From Marinobacter nauticus (GTDB lineage Bacteria; Pseudomonadota; Gammaproteobacteria; Pseudomonadales; Oleiphilaceae), in assembly GCF_003634635.1 (NCBI RefSeq), contig NZ_RBJB01000003.1, positions 434,001 through 498,000 on the forward strand: a stretch of 64,000 nucleotides of DNA. Reading direction: 5' to 3'. How positions within the stretch are numbered: position 1 is the stretch's first letter; each line of letters begins with the position of its first letter. Under the pieces are notes generated by a model. The model saw only the letters and a list, made by a program, of their open reading frames with translations, was not told where the DNA came from and made no database searches. Made by a program: the position numbers and the translations under genes. Of this stretch, positions 42,743 through 52,792 are shown in pieces.

Positions 42743-43501
42743 ATGAGCACGAAATGGCTGAAAACACTGGGTGCTGGTCTGGCACTATCTGTAGCCGCAA
42801 CCTCAGTCAGCGCAGAGACCCTGCGCGTGGTCACCGACCCAAGCTTCGTCCCGTTTGAAATGATGGACCAGGAAACCGGAGAAATGATCGGTTTCGATAT
42901 GGAGATCATTGCCGAAGTCGCCGAACGTGCAGGCTTTGATTACGACCTCAACACCATGGACTTCAACGGCATTATCCCGGCCCTGCAAACCGGCAACGTG
43001 GATATTGCCATCGCCGGCATCACCATTACCGATGAACGCGAGGAAATCGTCGATTTCTCCGATCCTTACTACGATTCCGGTCTGCGTATCCTGGTGAGCC
43101 AGAACAACGGCGATGTTGATGAAATGTCGGACCTGGAAGGCATGAAAGTCGGCACCAAGATTGGCAGCACCAGCTATGACTTCCTGATGAAAAGCCTGGA
43201 CGACAACGACGGTGTAACGCCGTACCCCGGCAGCTCGGACATGTACATGGCGCTGATGTCCGGTGCCGTTGATGCGGTTTTCTACGATGCCCCAAACGTT
43301 GGCTACTTCGCCAGCACCCGTGGCAAAGGCAAGGTCAAGACCGTCGGCCCCCTGTATGAAGGCCAGCAGTACGGTATTGCCCTGAAAAACGGCAGTAAAT
43401 GGGTCGGCCCGGTTAACGAAGCCCTGGCAGAAATCAAGGAAGACGGCACCTACAAGACCATTTATGAAAAATGGTTCGGCCCCATGCCTGAAGACAAATA
43501 A
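42743..43501 (+). CDS. Polar amino acid ABC transporter substrate-binding protein
   Basis: 252 residues; AAAGGAG precedes the ATG. Signal peptide of about 24 residues (ending VSA-ET). The mature protein is a GlnH-type type II binding protein: TLRVVTDPSFVPFEMM, GFDMEIIAEVAERAGF, GNVDIAIAGITITDERE and the hinge region LEGMKVGTKIGSTSYDFL. The C-terminal YEKWFGPMPED is typical of glutamine/glutamate binders. First gene of a three-gene importer; the exact amino acid cannot be fixed. Confidence 0.92.
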   Translation: MSTKWLKTLGAGLALSVAATSVSAETLRVVTDPSFVPFEMMDQETGEMIGFDMEIIAEVAERAGFDYDLNTMDFNGIIPALQTGNVDIAIAGITITDEREEIVDFSDPYYDSGLRILVSQNNGDVDEMSDLEGMKVGTKIGSTSYDFLMKSLDDNDGVTPYPGSSDMYMALMSGAVDAVFYDAPNVGYFASTRGKGKVKTVGPLYEGQQYGIALKNGSKWVGPVNEALAEIKEDGTYKTIYEKWFGPMPEDK

Positions 43502-43572
43502 CCCGCCACTCGAACCGGCCGGGGCACACAATGCCCTGGCCGATTCCTCCCAACCCAACGGAGAAACACACT

Positions 43573-44244
43573 GTGGAATTCCAGTTTCAGTTTGACTGGC
43601 AGGCGGCCATCAATTCCATTCCCTACCTGGCCAAGGGTATTCCCTACACCCTGATGATTTCCTTCGGTGGCCTGGCCATCGGTTTTGTTCTGGGCATCGT
43701 GTTCGGCCTGCTCAGCATCAACAAGAATTGGTTCTTGCGCTGGCCCGCCACTGCCTACATCGAGATTTTCCGCGGCACCCCCATCCTGGTACAGGTGCTG
43801 TTTATCTTCTACGGCCTGCCCGACCTGGTTGGCGGCCCGATCGACCCGCTGACAGCCGGTATTGCCGCGATCGCCCTTAACTCCGGTGCCTATATCTCCG
43901 AAGTCGTCCGTGGTGGCGTGCAGTCCATTGACAAAGGCCAGACCGAAGCCGGTCTGTCTCTGGGCCTGTCACGCTCCCAGACTTTCTGGAACATTGTCTG
44001 GCCCCAGGCCTTCCGGCGCATGATTCCGCCTTTGGGCAACCAGGCCATCGTCAGCATCAAGGACACCTCACTGTTCTCGGTCATCGGCGTGGGCGAACTG
44101 GTACGCCAGGGCCAGGTGTACATTGCCAATACCTTCACCGCGTTCGAGGTGTATTTTGTGGTGGCCATCATGTACCTGGCCATTACGCTGTCCCTGTCAC
44201 TGATCCTGCGGCTGCTTGAGCGCCGTGGTGTAGCGTCTGCCTGA
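43573..44244 (+). CDS. Polar amino acid ABC transporter permease (GlnP-like)
   Basis: 223 residues from the GTG at 43573, 9 nt after GGAG; an upstream ATG at 43531 would translate through this site and adds a proline-rich stretch that does not suit the family. Five membrane helices. The HisM/GlnP family core is clear: [20 protein letters not shown], then [24 protein letters not shown] and [14 protein letters not shown] (EAA loop). It forms the membrane channel together with the binding protein and ATPase on either side. Confidence 0.93.
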   Translation: MEFQFQFDWQAAINSIPYLAKGIPYTLMISFGGLAIGFVLGIVFGLLSINKNWFLRWPATAYIEIFRGTPILVQVLFIFYGLPDLVGGPIDPLTAGIAAIALNSGAYISEVVRGGVQSIDKGQTEAGLSLGLSRSQTFWNIVWPQAFRRMIPPLGNQAIVSIKDTSLFSVIGVGELVRQGQVYIANTFTAFEVYFVVAIMYLAITLSLSLILRLLERRGVASA

Positions 44245-44257
44245 AGGAGCCCGAGCA

Positions 44258-45004
44258 ATGACACAGATTGTAAAAATGAAGGGCATGAACAAATACTTCG
44301 GCAAACTGCATGTCCTCAAGGATATCGACCTGACCGTGGAACAGGGCGAAGTGGTGGTGATCATCGGCGCCAGTGGCTCCGGCAAATCCACCCTGATTCG
44401 CTGCGTGAATGGCCTGGAAGAATACGAATCCGGGTCGCTTGAGGTGGATAACCACCCTCTGGCCCCGAAAGGCGGAAATCAGAACAGCCTGGCGGAAATC
44501 CGCAAGGAAGTGGGCATGGTGTTCCAGCAGTTCAACCTGTTCCCGCATCTGACGGTGAAAAAGAACATCATGCTGGCGCCCATGAAGGTGAAAAGAACGG
44601 CCGAAGTGGTTGCCAACGCCACCGCCGAACGCCTGCTGGAGCGTGTAGGCATCGGCAACCAGGCCGACAAATACCCCAGCCAGCTATCCGGCGGCCAGCA
44701 ACAGCGGGTGGCCATCGCCCGGGCTCTGGCCATGGAACCCAGGCTGATGCTGTTCGACGAACCCACGTCAGCGCTGGACCCGGAAATGATCGGGGAAGTG
44801 CTGGATGTCATGCGGGAGCTGGCCAGAGAAGGTATGACCATGATGGTCGTCACCCATGAAATGGGCTTTGCCCGCGAGGTGGCCGACCGGGTGATCTACA
44901 TTCACGAAGGCCAGATTGTCGAGGAAGGCAAACCCGACGAGGTGTTCGATAACCCTCAGAATGAGCGCACCCAGGCATTCCTGTCCCGGGTACTGGCTCA
45001 CTGA
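44258..45004 (+). CDS. Polar amino acid ABC transporter ATP-binding protein (GlnQ-like)
   Basis: 248 residues. Walker [14 protein letters not shown]-loop [12 protein letters not shown], signature [15 protein letters not shown], Walker [15 protein letters not shown] and the H-loop VVTHEMGFA are all intact. It energises uptake with the GlnP-like permease. The gene ends 9 nt before the convergent DUF2505 stop, with no clear terminator between them. Confidence 0.95.
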   Translation: MTQIVKMKGMNKYFGKLHVLKDIDLTVEQGEVVVIIGASGSGKSTLIRCVNGLEEYESGSLEVDNHPLAPKGGNQNSLAEIRKEVGMVFQQFNLFPHLTVKKNIMLAPMKVKRTAEVVANATAERLLERVGIGNQADKYPSQLSGGQQQRVAIARALAMEPRLMLFDEPTSALDPEMIGEVLDVMRELAREGMTMMVVTHEMGFAREVADRVIYIHEGQIVEEGKPDEVFDNPQNERTQAFLSRVLAH

Positions 45005-45013
45005 CCCTCGCGT

Positions 45014-45502
45014 TTAAAGCAACTGGCGGATGACGTCATACTCACGTTCAATCTTGGCGTGGGAGTCATCCGCCAGAAACTTCGCAATCTTCCGGCCCAG
45101 AAACGGCACCTCGCACAGCACCGACAGGCTCACGTAGTTGATACAACGGTCGCCGTTGCCCAACAGCCGCATCGCGCCCTTGATCTTCGCCGGCACGCCG
45201 TCAATACGCACCCGAAACTCGCAGTGCCACTCGTCATCGTCTTTGCGGAACCAGTGCTCTTCCTGCCGCACCCGGTTCCATTCCCGGTGGAAACCGGAAA
45301 GCACACCCGGCACCGGTGCCGAGGCGGTCATTTCCCGCTCGATCACCAGTTTGGCCGACATTTCGTCCTTTTTCAGCTCGGTCACCCTGAGATTGCGGGC
45401 GCCCAACTGCTCGTTTTTGTTGCGAATATGCGCCTCATCGAAGAAACGCTCGATCACCTGATCAAGCCCCCGCTCGTAGGGGTGCTCCAGATTGAGTTCC
45501 AT
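45014..45502 (-). CDS. DUF2505 family protein
   Basis: 162 residues from the ATG at 45502, which follows a near-perfect GGAGGT; the open frame continues upstream to 45838 without a start signal. The sequence LEHPYERGLDQVIERFFDEAHIRNKNEQLGARN is typical of DUF2505, here recognised from the core RGLDQVIERFFDEA. It is a START/SRPBCC-like fold with hydrophobic cavity candidates (SLSVLCEVPFLGRKIAKFL). Members are often annotated as lipid-transport-like proteins without tested function. Single gene. Confidence 0.8.
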   Translation of the reverse strand: MELNLEHPYERGLDQVIERFFDEAHIRNKNEQLGARNLRVTELKKDEMSAKLVIEREMTASAPVPGVLSGFHREWNRVRQEEHWFRKDDDEWHCEFRVRIDGVPAKIKGAMRLLGNGDRCINYVSLSVLCEVPFLGRKIAKFLADDSHAKIEREYDVIRQLL

Positions 45503-45701
45503 GATTACCTCCGAACCTGTCTTACCCCTATTGTTGCGGCCGCCCAGCGTGGCAACATTGGCCGGGCGGGCAAGCAAACCGGGCAAGCAAGCCAGACCGA
45601 TTGGTTCACATTCTGGCGCTGTTAAGCGATGGCCCGGGCAAGTATCATGTGAGGATTTTAACAAACCGAACAAACGGCCCGGGAGCTGACAGGAGACTAC
45701 A

Positions 45702-47051
45702 ATGCGCAATGCCGATCTGGTCGCACGGGATCTCAAATCCGTGTGGCACCCGTGCACCCAGATGAAAGACCACGAAACCCTGCCCCTGATCCCCATCAAA
45801 CGGGGCGAAGGTGTCTGGCTGGAGGACTTTGAGGGCAACCGCTACATCGACGCCGTCAGCTCCTGGTGGGTTAACCTGTTCGGCCACGCCAATCCGCGCA
45901 TCAACTCCGCCATTCAGGAACAGATCGGCCAGCTCGAACATGTGATTCTGGCCGGTTTCAGCCATGAGCCAGTGGTTAATCTGTCAGAGCGGCTGATCGA
46001 GGTAACACCGGAAGGCCTGAACAAGTGTTTCTATGCCGACAATGGTTCCTCGGCCATCGAAGCCGCTCTGAAGATGAGTTACCACTACTGGAAAAACCAC
46101 GGCAAACCGGGCAAGAAGAACTTCGTAAACCTCAGCAACAGCTACCATGGCGAAACTCTGGGCGCGTTGGCCCTGGGCGACGTGGCCCTTTACAAGGACA
46201 CCTACCAGCCGCTGCTGATGGAAGTGCTGACCGCCCCCTCACCGGACGCCTACAACAAAGAGCCCGGCGAAACCGATGAAGAGTACGCCCTGCGCCAGTT
46301 CGAGGCCATGGACAAACTGCTGGCCGAGAAACACGACGAAATCTGCGCTGTGGTGGTGGAGCCGTTGATCCAGTGCGCTGGTGGCATGCGCATGCACCAC
46401 CCGGTTTACCACACCAAACTGCGGGAAGCCTGCGACCGTTACGGGGTGCACCTGATCGCGGATGAAATTGCCGTCGGCTTTGGCCGTACCGGTACCCTGT
46501 TCGCCTGTGAACAATCCGGCATCACCCCCGATTTCATGTGCCTGTCCAAAGGACTGACCGCCGGCTATCTGCCGCTGTCCGTGGTGCTCACCACCGACAA
46601 CGTCTACAACGCCTTCTACGACGACTACGAAACCATGCGCGCCTTTCTGCACAGCCACAGCTACACCGGCAACCCCATTGGCTGCGCCGTCGCCCTCGCC
46701 ACGCTCGACATCTTCCGGGATGAGAACGTCATCGAAAACAACCGCCAGCTGGCCCGCTGTATGGCCGAGTCCGTTGCCCATCTGGCCGACCACCCGAACG
46801 TGGGCGACATCCGCCAGCACGGCATGACCATGGCCATTGAAATGGTCAAAGACAAAGCCAGCAAAACCCCGTTCCCCTGGCAGGAACGCCGCGGCATCAG
46901 AGTGTATAAGCATTCACTCACCCGCCAGGCTTTGCTGCGCCCCCTGGGTAACGTGCTGTACTTCATGCCGCCCTACGTGATCACCGAAGAACAGATTCGC
47001 CATCTGGCTCAGGTGGCCACCGAAGGCATCGAAATCGCGGTCAAGGACTGA
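45702..47051 (+). CDS. bioA: Adenosylmethionine-8-amino-7-oxononanoate aminotransferase
   Basis: 449 residues, class III PLP aminotransferase. Diagnostic BioA start VWHPCTQMKDHETLPLIPI, cofactor-binding DNGSSAIEAALKMSYHYW, LIADEIAVGFGRTG and the Schiff-base lysine in CLSKGLTAGYLPLS. It uses S-adenosylmethionine as amino donor to make 7,8-diaminopelargonate in biotin synthesis. It is separated from other bio genes, as is common in this group, and is followed 11 nt later by rsmE. The 199-nt upstream spacer has no BirA palindrome that I can recognise. Confidence 0.96.
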   Translation: MRNADLVARDLKSVWHPCTQMKDHETLPLIPIKRGEGVWLEDFEGNRYIDAVSSWWVNLFGHANPRINSAIQEQIGQLEHVILAGFSHEPVVNLSERLIEVTPEGLNKCFYADNGSSAIEAALKMSYHYWKNHGKPGKKNFVNLSNSYHGETLGALALGDVALYKDTYQPLLMEVLTAPSPDAYNKEPGETDEEYALRQFEAMDKLLAEKHDEICAVVVEPLIQCAGGMRMHHPVYHTKLREACDRYGVHLIADEIAVGFGRTGTLFACEQSGITPDFMCLSKGLTAGYLPLSVVLTTDNVYNAFYDDYETMRAFLHSHSYTGNPIGCAVALATLDIFRDENVIENNRQLARCMAESVAHLADHPNVGDIRQHGMTMAIEMVKDKASKTPFPWQERRGIRVYKHSLTRQALLRPLGNVLYFMPPYVITEEQIRHLAQVATEGIEIAVKD

Positions 47052-47062
47052 GAACCGCCGCC

Positions 47063-47797
47063 ATGAGAATCCCGCGCATCTTCACCGACAGTCCCCTGGC
47101 TGTCGGCAGCCAGTGCCAGCTGGACGACAACGCCGCCAACCATGTAGGCCGGGTCCTGCGCATGCAGGCAGGCCAGGCACTTCTGCTCTTCAACGGTGAC
47201 GGTCAGGACTATCACTCCACCATTACCGAAGCCGGAAAGAAACACGTGCAGGTGGCAGTCACGGAAGCCGCTGAAAACGAAACAGAATCGCCCCTCAGAG
47301 TAGTACTGGCACAGACCCTGTCCAAGGGCGACCGCATGGACTACGCCGTACAAAAAGCGGTGGAAATGGGCGTGAGCGAAATCGTGCCACTGACCACCGA
47401 ACGCTGTGACGTCAAACTCAAAGGCGACCGGGAAGACAAGCGTCTTCGTCACTGGCAACAGGTTGCCATCAGCGCCGCCGAACAGTGCGGCCGTGCCCGG
47501 GTTCCCGACATACAGCCGGTTATGACCGTGCAACAGTGGCTGGAACACGCGCGTGCCTGCGACTTGCGCCTGGTGCTACACCATCGCACCGAACGGTCCC
47601 TGAACACCCTCGAAAAGCCCTCCAGCATCGCCCTGATGATCGGCCCCGAGGGCGGCCTGACCGCCGAAGAAATCGCCCTGGCCGAAAGTCACGGCTTTCT
47701 GCCTGTTGCCCTGGGCCCCCGGGTACTGCGCACCGAAACCGCACCGGTTGCCGCCATCGCCCTGTGCCAGTGGCTCTGGGGGGATATCGGCTCCTGA
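47063..47797 (+). CDS. rsmE: 16S rRNA (uracil1498-N3)-methyltransferase RsmE
   Basis: 244 residues. N-terminal PUA-like region (RIPRIFTDSPLAVGSQCQL) and a C-terminal SPOUT knot: LALMIGPEGGLTAEEIALAE with GPEGGLT as SAM-binding loop and LGPRVLRTETAPVAA at the knot. It methylates U1498 of 16S rRNA. Cotranscribed with bioA, apparently without functional link. Confidence 0.97.
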   Translation: MRIPRIFTDSPLAVGSQCQLDDNAANHVGRVLRMQAGQALLLFNGDGQDYHSTITEAGKKHVQVAVTEAAENETESPLRVVLAQTLSKGDRMDYAVQKAVEMGVSEIVPLTTERCDVKLKGDREDKRLRHWQQVAISAAEQCGRARVPDIQPVMTVQQWLEHARACDLRLVLHHRTERSLNTLEKPSSIALMIGPEGGLTAEEIALAESHGFLPVALGPRVLRTETAPVAAIALCQWLWGDIGS

Positions 47798-47844
47798 GAC
47801 AGGCGGGTGACTATTCATGGCGTCACGTCCTGGCACCCCAGTCA

Positions 47845-47873
47845 TTGACAGAGCTGTCGGTGCACAACATTAT
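47845..47873 (+). promoter_or_regulatory. Sigma-70 promoter of the DUF445 gene
   Basis: TTGACA (47845-47850, consensus -35), a 17-bp spacer and CATTAT (47868-47873, 4/6 at the -10), about 75 nt before the ATG at 47950. Confidence 0.65.
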
Positions 47874-47949
47874 CTTGTCTGACAAAAAGTGGGCGGGAAT
47901 GCCACCTTGTATGGGCGCCTGCACCCAAGAAAACAATTAAGAGCCCAGG

Positions 47950-49179
47950 ATGATAAACCTACTTACCAATCCGGAATTTTGGCAATACCTCAGCATCCCC
48001 GTGATCGCCGCCCTCATCGGCTGGAGCACCAACTGGCTCGCCATCAAAATGACCTTCTATCCACTGGAGTTCATCGGCAAGCCGCCGCTTCTGGGCTGGC
48101 AGGGCATCATCCCCTCCAAAGCCCGCAAAATGGCCGCCAAAAGCGTGGATGCCACCATTGCCAAAATCGGTACCGTTCAGGAAATCTTCGAACAGATCGA
48201 CCCCAAAGTCCTGGCCGCCCACATCATCTACACCGTCGACCCACGCATTGAGGAATATGTCGACGAACTCATGCTGCGGGAATACCCCACCTTCTGGGAA
48301 AACCTGCCGGCCTCGGCCCGCAAAATGGTCTACGACCGGGTACGCAAATCCACCCCGCAACTGGTCGACAACCTGGTCGAAGACATCTCCGACAATATTG
48401 AAGACCTGCTCGACATCAAAGGCATGGTCATCGAGCGCCTGGCCCGGGATAAAAAGCTGCTCAACCGGATATTTCTGGAGTGCGGTGACGTGGAGTTCCG
48501 CTTCATCATCAATTCCGGCCTCTACTTCGGCTTTCTGTTCGGCATTATCCAGATGGGCGTGTGGTACCTGTACCCGGCCATCTGGGTGTTGCCTCTGTTC
48601 GGGCTCCTTGTGGGCTGGGCCACCAACTGGATTGCGCTGAATGTAATCTTCCGGCCCCTGCATGAACACAAGGTCGGCCCTCTGCGAATCCAGGGCCTGT
48701 TCCTCAAGCGCCAGCCAGAAGTGGCAGAATCCTTCTGTCATATCGTGACCCACGAGATACTGACCGTGGGCAACATCATCAATGCCATCCTCGAAGGACC
48801 CAAAGGTGACCGCGCCCGCAACATGGTGAAAAAGCACATCAAACCGCTGGTGGATGAAACCGCAGGCATGGGCAAGGCCCTGACCCAGATGGCATTCGGC
48901 CCCACGGGTTTTGCCACCCTGAAAAATCAGGTGGGTGAAAAAGCCATCGCGATATCCCAGAGTTCCTTCAACAACCCCGTGTTCGAGCGAGACCGTGCCC
49001 GGGCGGTGGAGTCCATCATGGTGGAGCGGATGAATGCCCTGTCTTCGGAAGAATTCCAGGATCTGCTGCGCCCGTGCTTCCAGGAAGACGAGATCAAACT
49101 GATCCTGGTGGGCGCCTTCCTGGGTCTGGTGGCCGGTGTGTGCCAACTGGTCTTTGTCTTTGGCGAGTCCTTTTTCTGA
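47950..49179 (+). CDS. DUF445 family membrane protein
   Basis: 409 residues. N-terminal membrane helix (about 12-30, VIAALIGWSTNWLAIKMTF), a central helical cytoplasmic or periplasmic region, two more hydrophobic segments (about 190-235) with GWATNWIALNVIF, which repeats the N-terminal GWSTNWLAIKM motif, and a C-terminal helix (LGAFLGLVAGVCQLVFVFG). The duplicated (S/A)TNW(L/I)A motif is the DUF445/YheB hallmark. Function unknown. It has its own strong promoter and precedes the HDOD gene. Confidence 0.85.
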   Translation: MINLLTNPEFWQYLSIPVIAALIGWSTNWLAIKMTFYPLEFIGKPPLLGWQGIIPSKARKMAAKSVDATIAKIGTVQEIFEQIDPKVLAAHIIYTVDPRIEEYVDELMLREYPTFWENLPASARKMVYDRVRKSTPQLVDNLVEDISDNIEDLLDIKGMVIERLARDKKLLNRIFLECGDVEFRFIINSGLYFGFLFGIIQMGVWYLYPAIWVLPLFGLLVGWATNWIALNVIFRPLHEHKVGPLRIQGLFLKRQPEVAESFCHIVTHEILTVGNIINAILEGPKGDRARNMVKKHIKPLVDETAGMGKALTQMAFGPTGFATLKNQVGEKAIAISQSSFNNPVFERDRARAVESIMVERMNALSSEEFQDLLRPCFQEDEIKLILVGAFLGLVAGVCQLVFVFGESFF

Positions 49180-49269
49180 TCGTTGTCAGGGCTGTGCAGG
49201 GTTGCATTACGCTACTATACTGGCCAGATAACCAGTCCATTCTTTATACACGCTATGCGGAGGCAAGGG

Positions 49270-50319
49270 ATGCCGGGCTTATTTTCCTGGATATCAGGCC
49301 TGTTCAACAGCACTCAATCCGTCCCACAGGCTGCCTCCGAAACCCGGCTTTTTAATCCTTCCAGCACCAGCCAGCCCGGCAATAGCAACGATGAAGGCGA
49401 CATTGTTGGCCAACTGGAAGACCACCTGTTCACCTGGCTGCTTGATGTGGAACCCGCGCGCCTTCGTGCCGGCACAGATAGTGGCGAAAAGGAACTGGCC
49501 GAGCTCGAGCGGCGCCTGCAAATGAACGAAATGGAAGAACTGCCCAGGAAGCCTGGCAGTTTACCCATGCTGATGCGAGCACTGTCCAATGAAGCCACCG
49601 AACGCAAAGAGCTAACCCGCATCATTCTGAGTGACCCGTCACTGACCGACCAGTTGCTCCAGGTGGCCAACAGCCCCTACTTCCGCCCGAGTGAACACGT
49701 CATAGAATCCGTTGACCAGGCGGTGTTCGTGCTGGGTGTGGACGGCATCCGGAACGTGATTGCGGCGGCGGTTATGCGGCCTATGATGGCGGCCCGAAAC
49801 AGCCGCGAGGCACTTTTCGCCCAACGATCCTGGCGCTGGGGCCTGACCTGCGCCCGAGCGGCGGAAATGATTGCCAAGATTCACCGGGACGACACCAGCG
49901 CCCACTTCATGGTTGGCCTGCTGCCAGCATTGGCGTACATCACCATTCGCAGGGAACTGGGGCGTATCTACCGCACCAGGGGCTCCGGCAGTGAACCGGA
50001 GCCGGCGTTGCTGAGATTGGCCTTGGCCCGCTATCAGTGGGCCACTTGTCAGTTACTGGCAAATGTCTGGACTCTGCCGCCCAAATATCATGCTTGGCTG
50101 TTATCGGCAGAACGGCCGGCGCCGCGGCAGGCGCACTCGGCACTGACCGACGGCCTGCTTCTGGGCACCCGGGAGGTGCTGCGCCATGCCCGCCAGAGAA
50201 ACCTGTCAGAAGAGAATCTGATTCGCATTGTGCACCTGTCCCCGGAGCAACTGGGCAGGGTACGTACGGTATTGCTCAGAATGCTCCAGGAAGGCAAAAG
50301 TTCACAGGTTCGGACCTGA
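49270..50319 (+). CDS. HDOD domain protein
   Basis: 349 residues from the ATG at 49270 (GGAGGCAAGG upstream); an earlier in-frame start at 49183 lacks such a site. A variable N-terminal region of about 95 residues is followed by an HDOD domain: LPRKPGSLPMLMRALSNEA, IILSDPSLTDQLLQVANSPYF and VDQAVFVLGVDGIRNVIAA. HDOD lacks the metal-binding HD residues and acts as a protein-interaction scaffold in signalling, often with chemotaxis or c-di-GMP systems. No catalytic domain is attached. Convergent 18-bp overlap with the BrkB-like gene. Confidence 0.88.
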   Translation: MPGLFSWISGLFNSTQSVPQAASETRLFNPSSTSQPGNSNDEGDIVGQLEDHLFTWLLDVEPARLRAGTDSGEKELAELERRLQMNEMEELPRKPGSLPMLMRALSNEATERKELTRIILSDPSLTDQLLQVANSPYFRPSEHVIESVDQAVFVLGVDGIRNVIAAAVMRPMMAARNSREALFAQRSWRWGLTCARAAEMIAKIHRDDTSAHFMVGLLPALAYITIRRELGRIYRTRGSGSEPEPALLRLALARYQWATCQLLANVWTLPPKYHAWLLSAERPAPRQAHSALTDGLLLGTREVLRHARQRNLSEENLIRIVHLSPEQLGRVRTVLLRMLQEGKSSQVRT

Positions 50320-51657
50320 CTCCGGTGCTTTGACAATATCCGCACCGGGCGGTGTACCGGCATTCAGCAGGCTGGCAAAGCTGACATCGTCACTGGTGGG
50401 CGCAAGATCGATCAGTTCCCTCGGCATGGCCCCGGCAGGCAGGCGATCCACCACCCGGTCTTCGTCCTTGCGCACGGCCCGCAGCACGCTACCGACCGTA
50501 ATCAGATCCAGTGTTCGCCCTGGAACCAGCTGATCGCCATCGCGCCCCGCCAGATTCAGCAACCCGGCGCGTATCAGCTTGTCGCTGATCTTGCGGGTGA
50601 CTTCGCCGGGAATCCGCAACTGCTGCTCCAGAGACTCCTGCTGAGGCGCCGGTTCACCGCGGCTGAACGGCTTGGCCACCATCCACATCAGGGCAAGCCC
50701 TACCCGCTCCTGCAATTCCGGCGCCAGCTGGACATTCCGGCGCTTGGCTACGGCCCCCGGGTTTTGCAGATAGAAAGCCAGACTGGCGCCAAGCAGCAGG
50801 ATCATCCAGTTCAGATACGTCCAGATCAGCAGAATGATACCGACCGCAAAACCGGAGTAGATGGCCGCATACTTGGCCGAGCCGGCCACGAACGAGGCAA
50901 ACAGCATGCCGCCAGCCTGCCAGGACACGCCGGCCACCAGCCCGGCGATAAACGCGTAGCGCAGCTTCACCCGGGTATTAGGGATAAAGATGTAAACAAA
51001 GGTGAACGCGCCCACCACCAGGAAAAACGGTGTAAACCGACTGGCAAGGACAATCAACGAACCAAACGGTTCGATGGCCATAAGATTCTGCGCGATTTCT
51101 GAAGAGAAGATGGTGGCGGTTACCCCGATAGCCGAAACCATCAACAAGGGGCCTACCATGATGACGCTCAGATAGTTACTGAAACGCTGCGCCATGGAGC
51201 GCATTTCCGGCACCCGCCAGATCATGTTGAACGAGCGCTCGATTTTCTGAACCAGGGAAATGACGGTGTACACCAACAGGGCCAGACCCACCGAGCCCAG
51301 CACACCGACTTTCATATTATCGACAAAACCCAGGATTCGCTCAGCCACCTCCACACCCTGTGGGCCCATCGGCTGGAAGAACTGGTACAGGAATGGCTCC
51401 ATGCGCTGGTGCACACCCAGCGCTTTCAGCACGGAAAAGCTCAGGGCGAGCAGCGGCACAATGCTGAGCAACGTGGTGTAAACCAGGCTCATGGCGTGCA
51501 GTGTCAACTGACCACTGATCACATCGCGGATCAGGGCATAAGCCGAGCGCCCGGATTTATACAGCCAGGTCCAGGGCCAGGTCTGCGGTGGGTTGGAATT
51601 GGACAGTATCCAGTCTTCAGCAGCCTGCAGCCGCTCTTTCATCTGGGTGGAAGCCAC
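50302..51657 (-). CDS. YihY/BrkB family membrane protein
   Basis: 451 residues from the GTG at 51657, 6 nt after AGGA. Six membrane helices (about 40-300) with LYTTLLSIVPLLALSFSVLKA and KYAAIYSGFAVGIILLIWTYLNW, typical of the YihY/UPF0761 (once BrkB or RNase BN) family. The C-terminal 120 residues form a soluble winged-helix-like tail (EVTRKISDKLIRAGLLN), found in the longer members. Often assigned an envelope or efflux role, but untested. Confidence 0.9.
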   Translation of the reverse strand: MASTQMKERLQAAEDWILSNSNPPQTWPWTWLYKSGRSAYALIRDVISGQLTLHAMSLVYTTLLSIVPLLALSFSVLKALGVHQRMEPFLYQFFQPMGPQGVEVAERILGFVDNMKVGVLGSVGLALLVYTVISLVQKIERSFNMIWRVPEMRSMAQRFSNYLSVIMVGPLLMVSAIGVTATIFSSEIAQNLMAIEPFGSLIVLASRFTPFFLVVGAFTFVYIFIPNTRVKLRYAFIAGLVAGVSWQAGGMLFASFVAGSAKYAAIYSGFAVGIILLIWTYLNWMILLLGASLAFYLQNPGAVAKRRNVQLAPELQERVGLALMWMVAKPFSRGEPAPQQESLEQQLRIPGEVTRKISDKLIRAGLLNLAGRDGDQLVPGRTLDLITVGSVLRAVRKDEDRVVDRLPAGAMPRELIDLAPTSDDVSFASLLNAGTPPGADIVKAPESGPNL

Positions 51658-51782
51658 GTAACATCCTGCTTGTCAGTGTTTCTTCAAGCTTATCAGGCAG
51701 CTGTCAGTAAACAACCCGGAAACCGGGTATTTGTTGTACACCCGGACAAATCCTCCTGATGGTGGGCTTCCTTCACCCGACT

Positions 51783-52718
51783 TCAGGCAACCGACGCCAG
51801 ATTACGCGCCGTAATCTCCACAATTCGCTGCCGCGCCTCCTGGCTCGCCCAGGCCGAGTGTGGGGTCAGAATCAATTTGGGAACATTGTCTGCCAGCAGC
51901 GGGTTACCATTGCGGGGAGGTTCTTCGGTCAACACATCAAAGCCCGCACCGGCAATATCGCCATTCCGCAAGGCGTCAGCCAAAGCCGATTCATCAACCA
52001 AGCCGCCCCTACTGGTGTTGATCAGCAGTGCCGAAGACTTCATTAAACCCAGTTCCCGGGCACCAATCATGTTGCGGGTTTCTTCTGTCAGCAGGCAGTG
52101 GAGTGATAGCACATCAGCCTGCACCAACAGGTCATCCAGCGGAATTCGCGGGTAGCCATCCACCTCGCCAGGCTCTTGGCCGGGCCGGCAGCCGAGGACG
52201 ATGTTCATGCCAAACGCTTTTGCCCGTTCCGCCACACCCTGTCCAAGATCGCCGTAGCCGACAATGCCCAGAGTTTTGCCTTCCAGCTCCATAATCGGGT
52301 AGTCCATCAGGCAGAACATATCGCTTTTGGCCCACTGGCCATTGCGGGCACCCCGGTTGTAATCCAGCAGCCGGGTGGCCAGTGCCAGGATGAGAGCCAT
52401 GGTGTGCTGGGCCACGGTGGAACGGCCATAATTGGTAACGTTCATTACCTTGATGTCGTGGGCCTTGGCCGCCTCCAGATCGATGTTATTGAGACCGGTT
52501 GCCACCACCGCGATGGTTTTCAGTTCCGGGCAGGCTTCAAAATGTTCGCCGTTCAGCACCACCTTGTTCACCAGCACCGTATCAAAGCCCTGGATTCTTT
52601 GAATCACCTGCTCCGGGTTGGTGCGCGGGTGGCAGGTCAGTCCACCGGCAATGTTTTCAATGGGACTCAGATCAACATCCTCGCCCAGTGTTGCAGCATC
52701 CAGAAAAACGGCTTTCAT
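51783..52718 (-). CDS. D-2-hydroxyacid dehydrogenase (glycerate dehydrogenase/hydroxypyruvate reductase-like)
   Basis: 311 residues from the ATG at 52718 with AGGAG 7 nt upstream; two earlier in-frame ATGs lack a binding site. NAD-binding GIVGYGDLGQGVAERAKAFG and the catalytic triad Arg (NTSRGGLVDE), Glu (DVLTEEPP) and His (LTPHSAWAS) are present. SerA-like ACT domains are absent. It likely reduces hydroxypyruvate or glyoxylate; exact substrate open. Confidence 0.88.
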   Translation of the reverse strand: MKAVFLDAATLGEDVDLSPIENIAGGLTCHPRTNPEQVIQRIQGFDTVLVNKVVLNGEHFEACPELKTIAVVATGLNNIDLEAAKAHDIKVMNVTNYGRSTVAQHTMALILALATRLLDYNRGARNGQWAKSDMFCLMDYPIMELEGKTLGIVGYGDLGQGVAERAKAFGMNIVLGCRPGQEPGEVDGYPRIPLDDLLVQADVLSLHCLLTEETRNMIGARELGLMKSSALLINTSRGGLVDESALADALRNGDIAGAGFDVLTEEPPRNGNPLLADNVPKLILTPHSAWASQEARQRIVEITARNLASVA

Positions 52719-52792
52719 ACTTTTCTCCTGACTCATCGACCCCACAGATTAAGGTAGACTGAGGAAAACGATCAATCTCCGGGAGGCTACCC

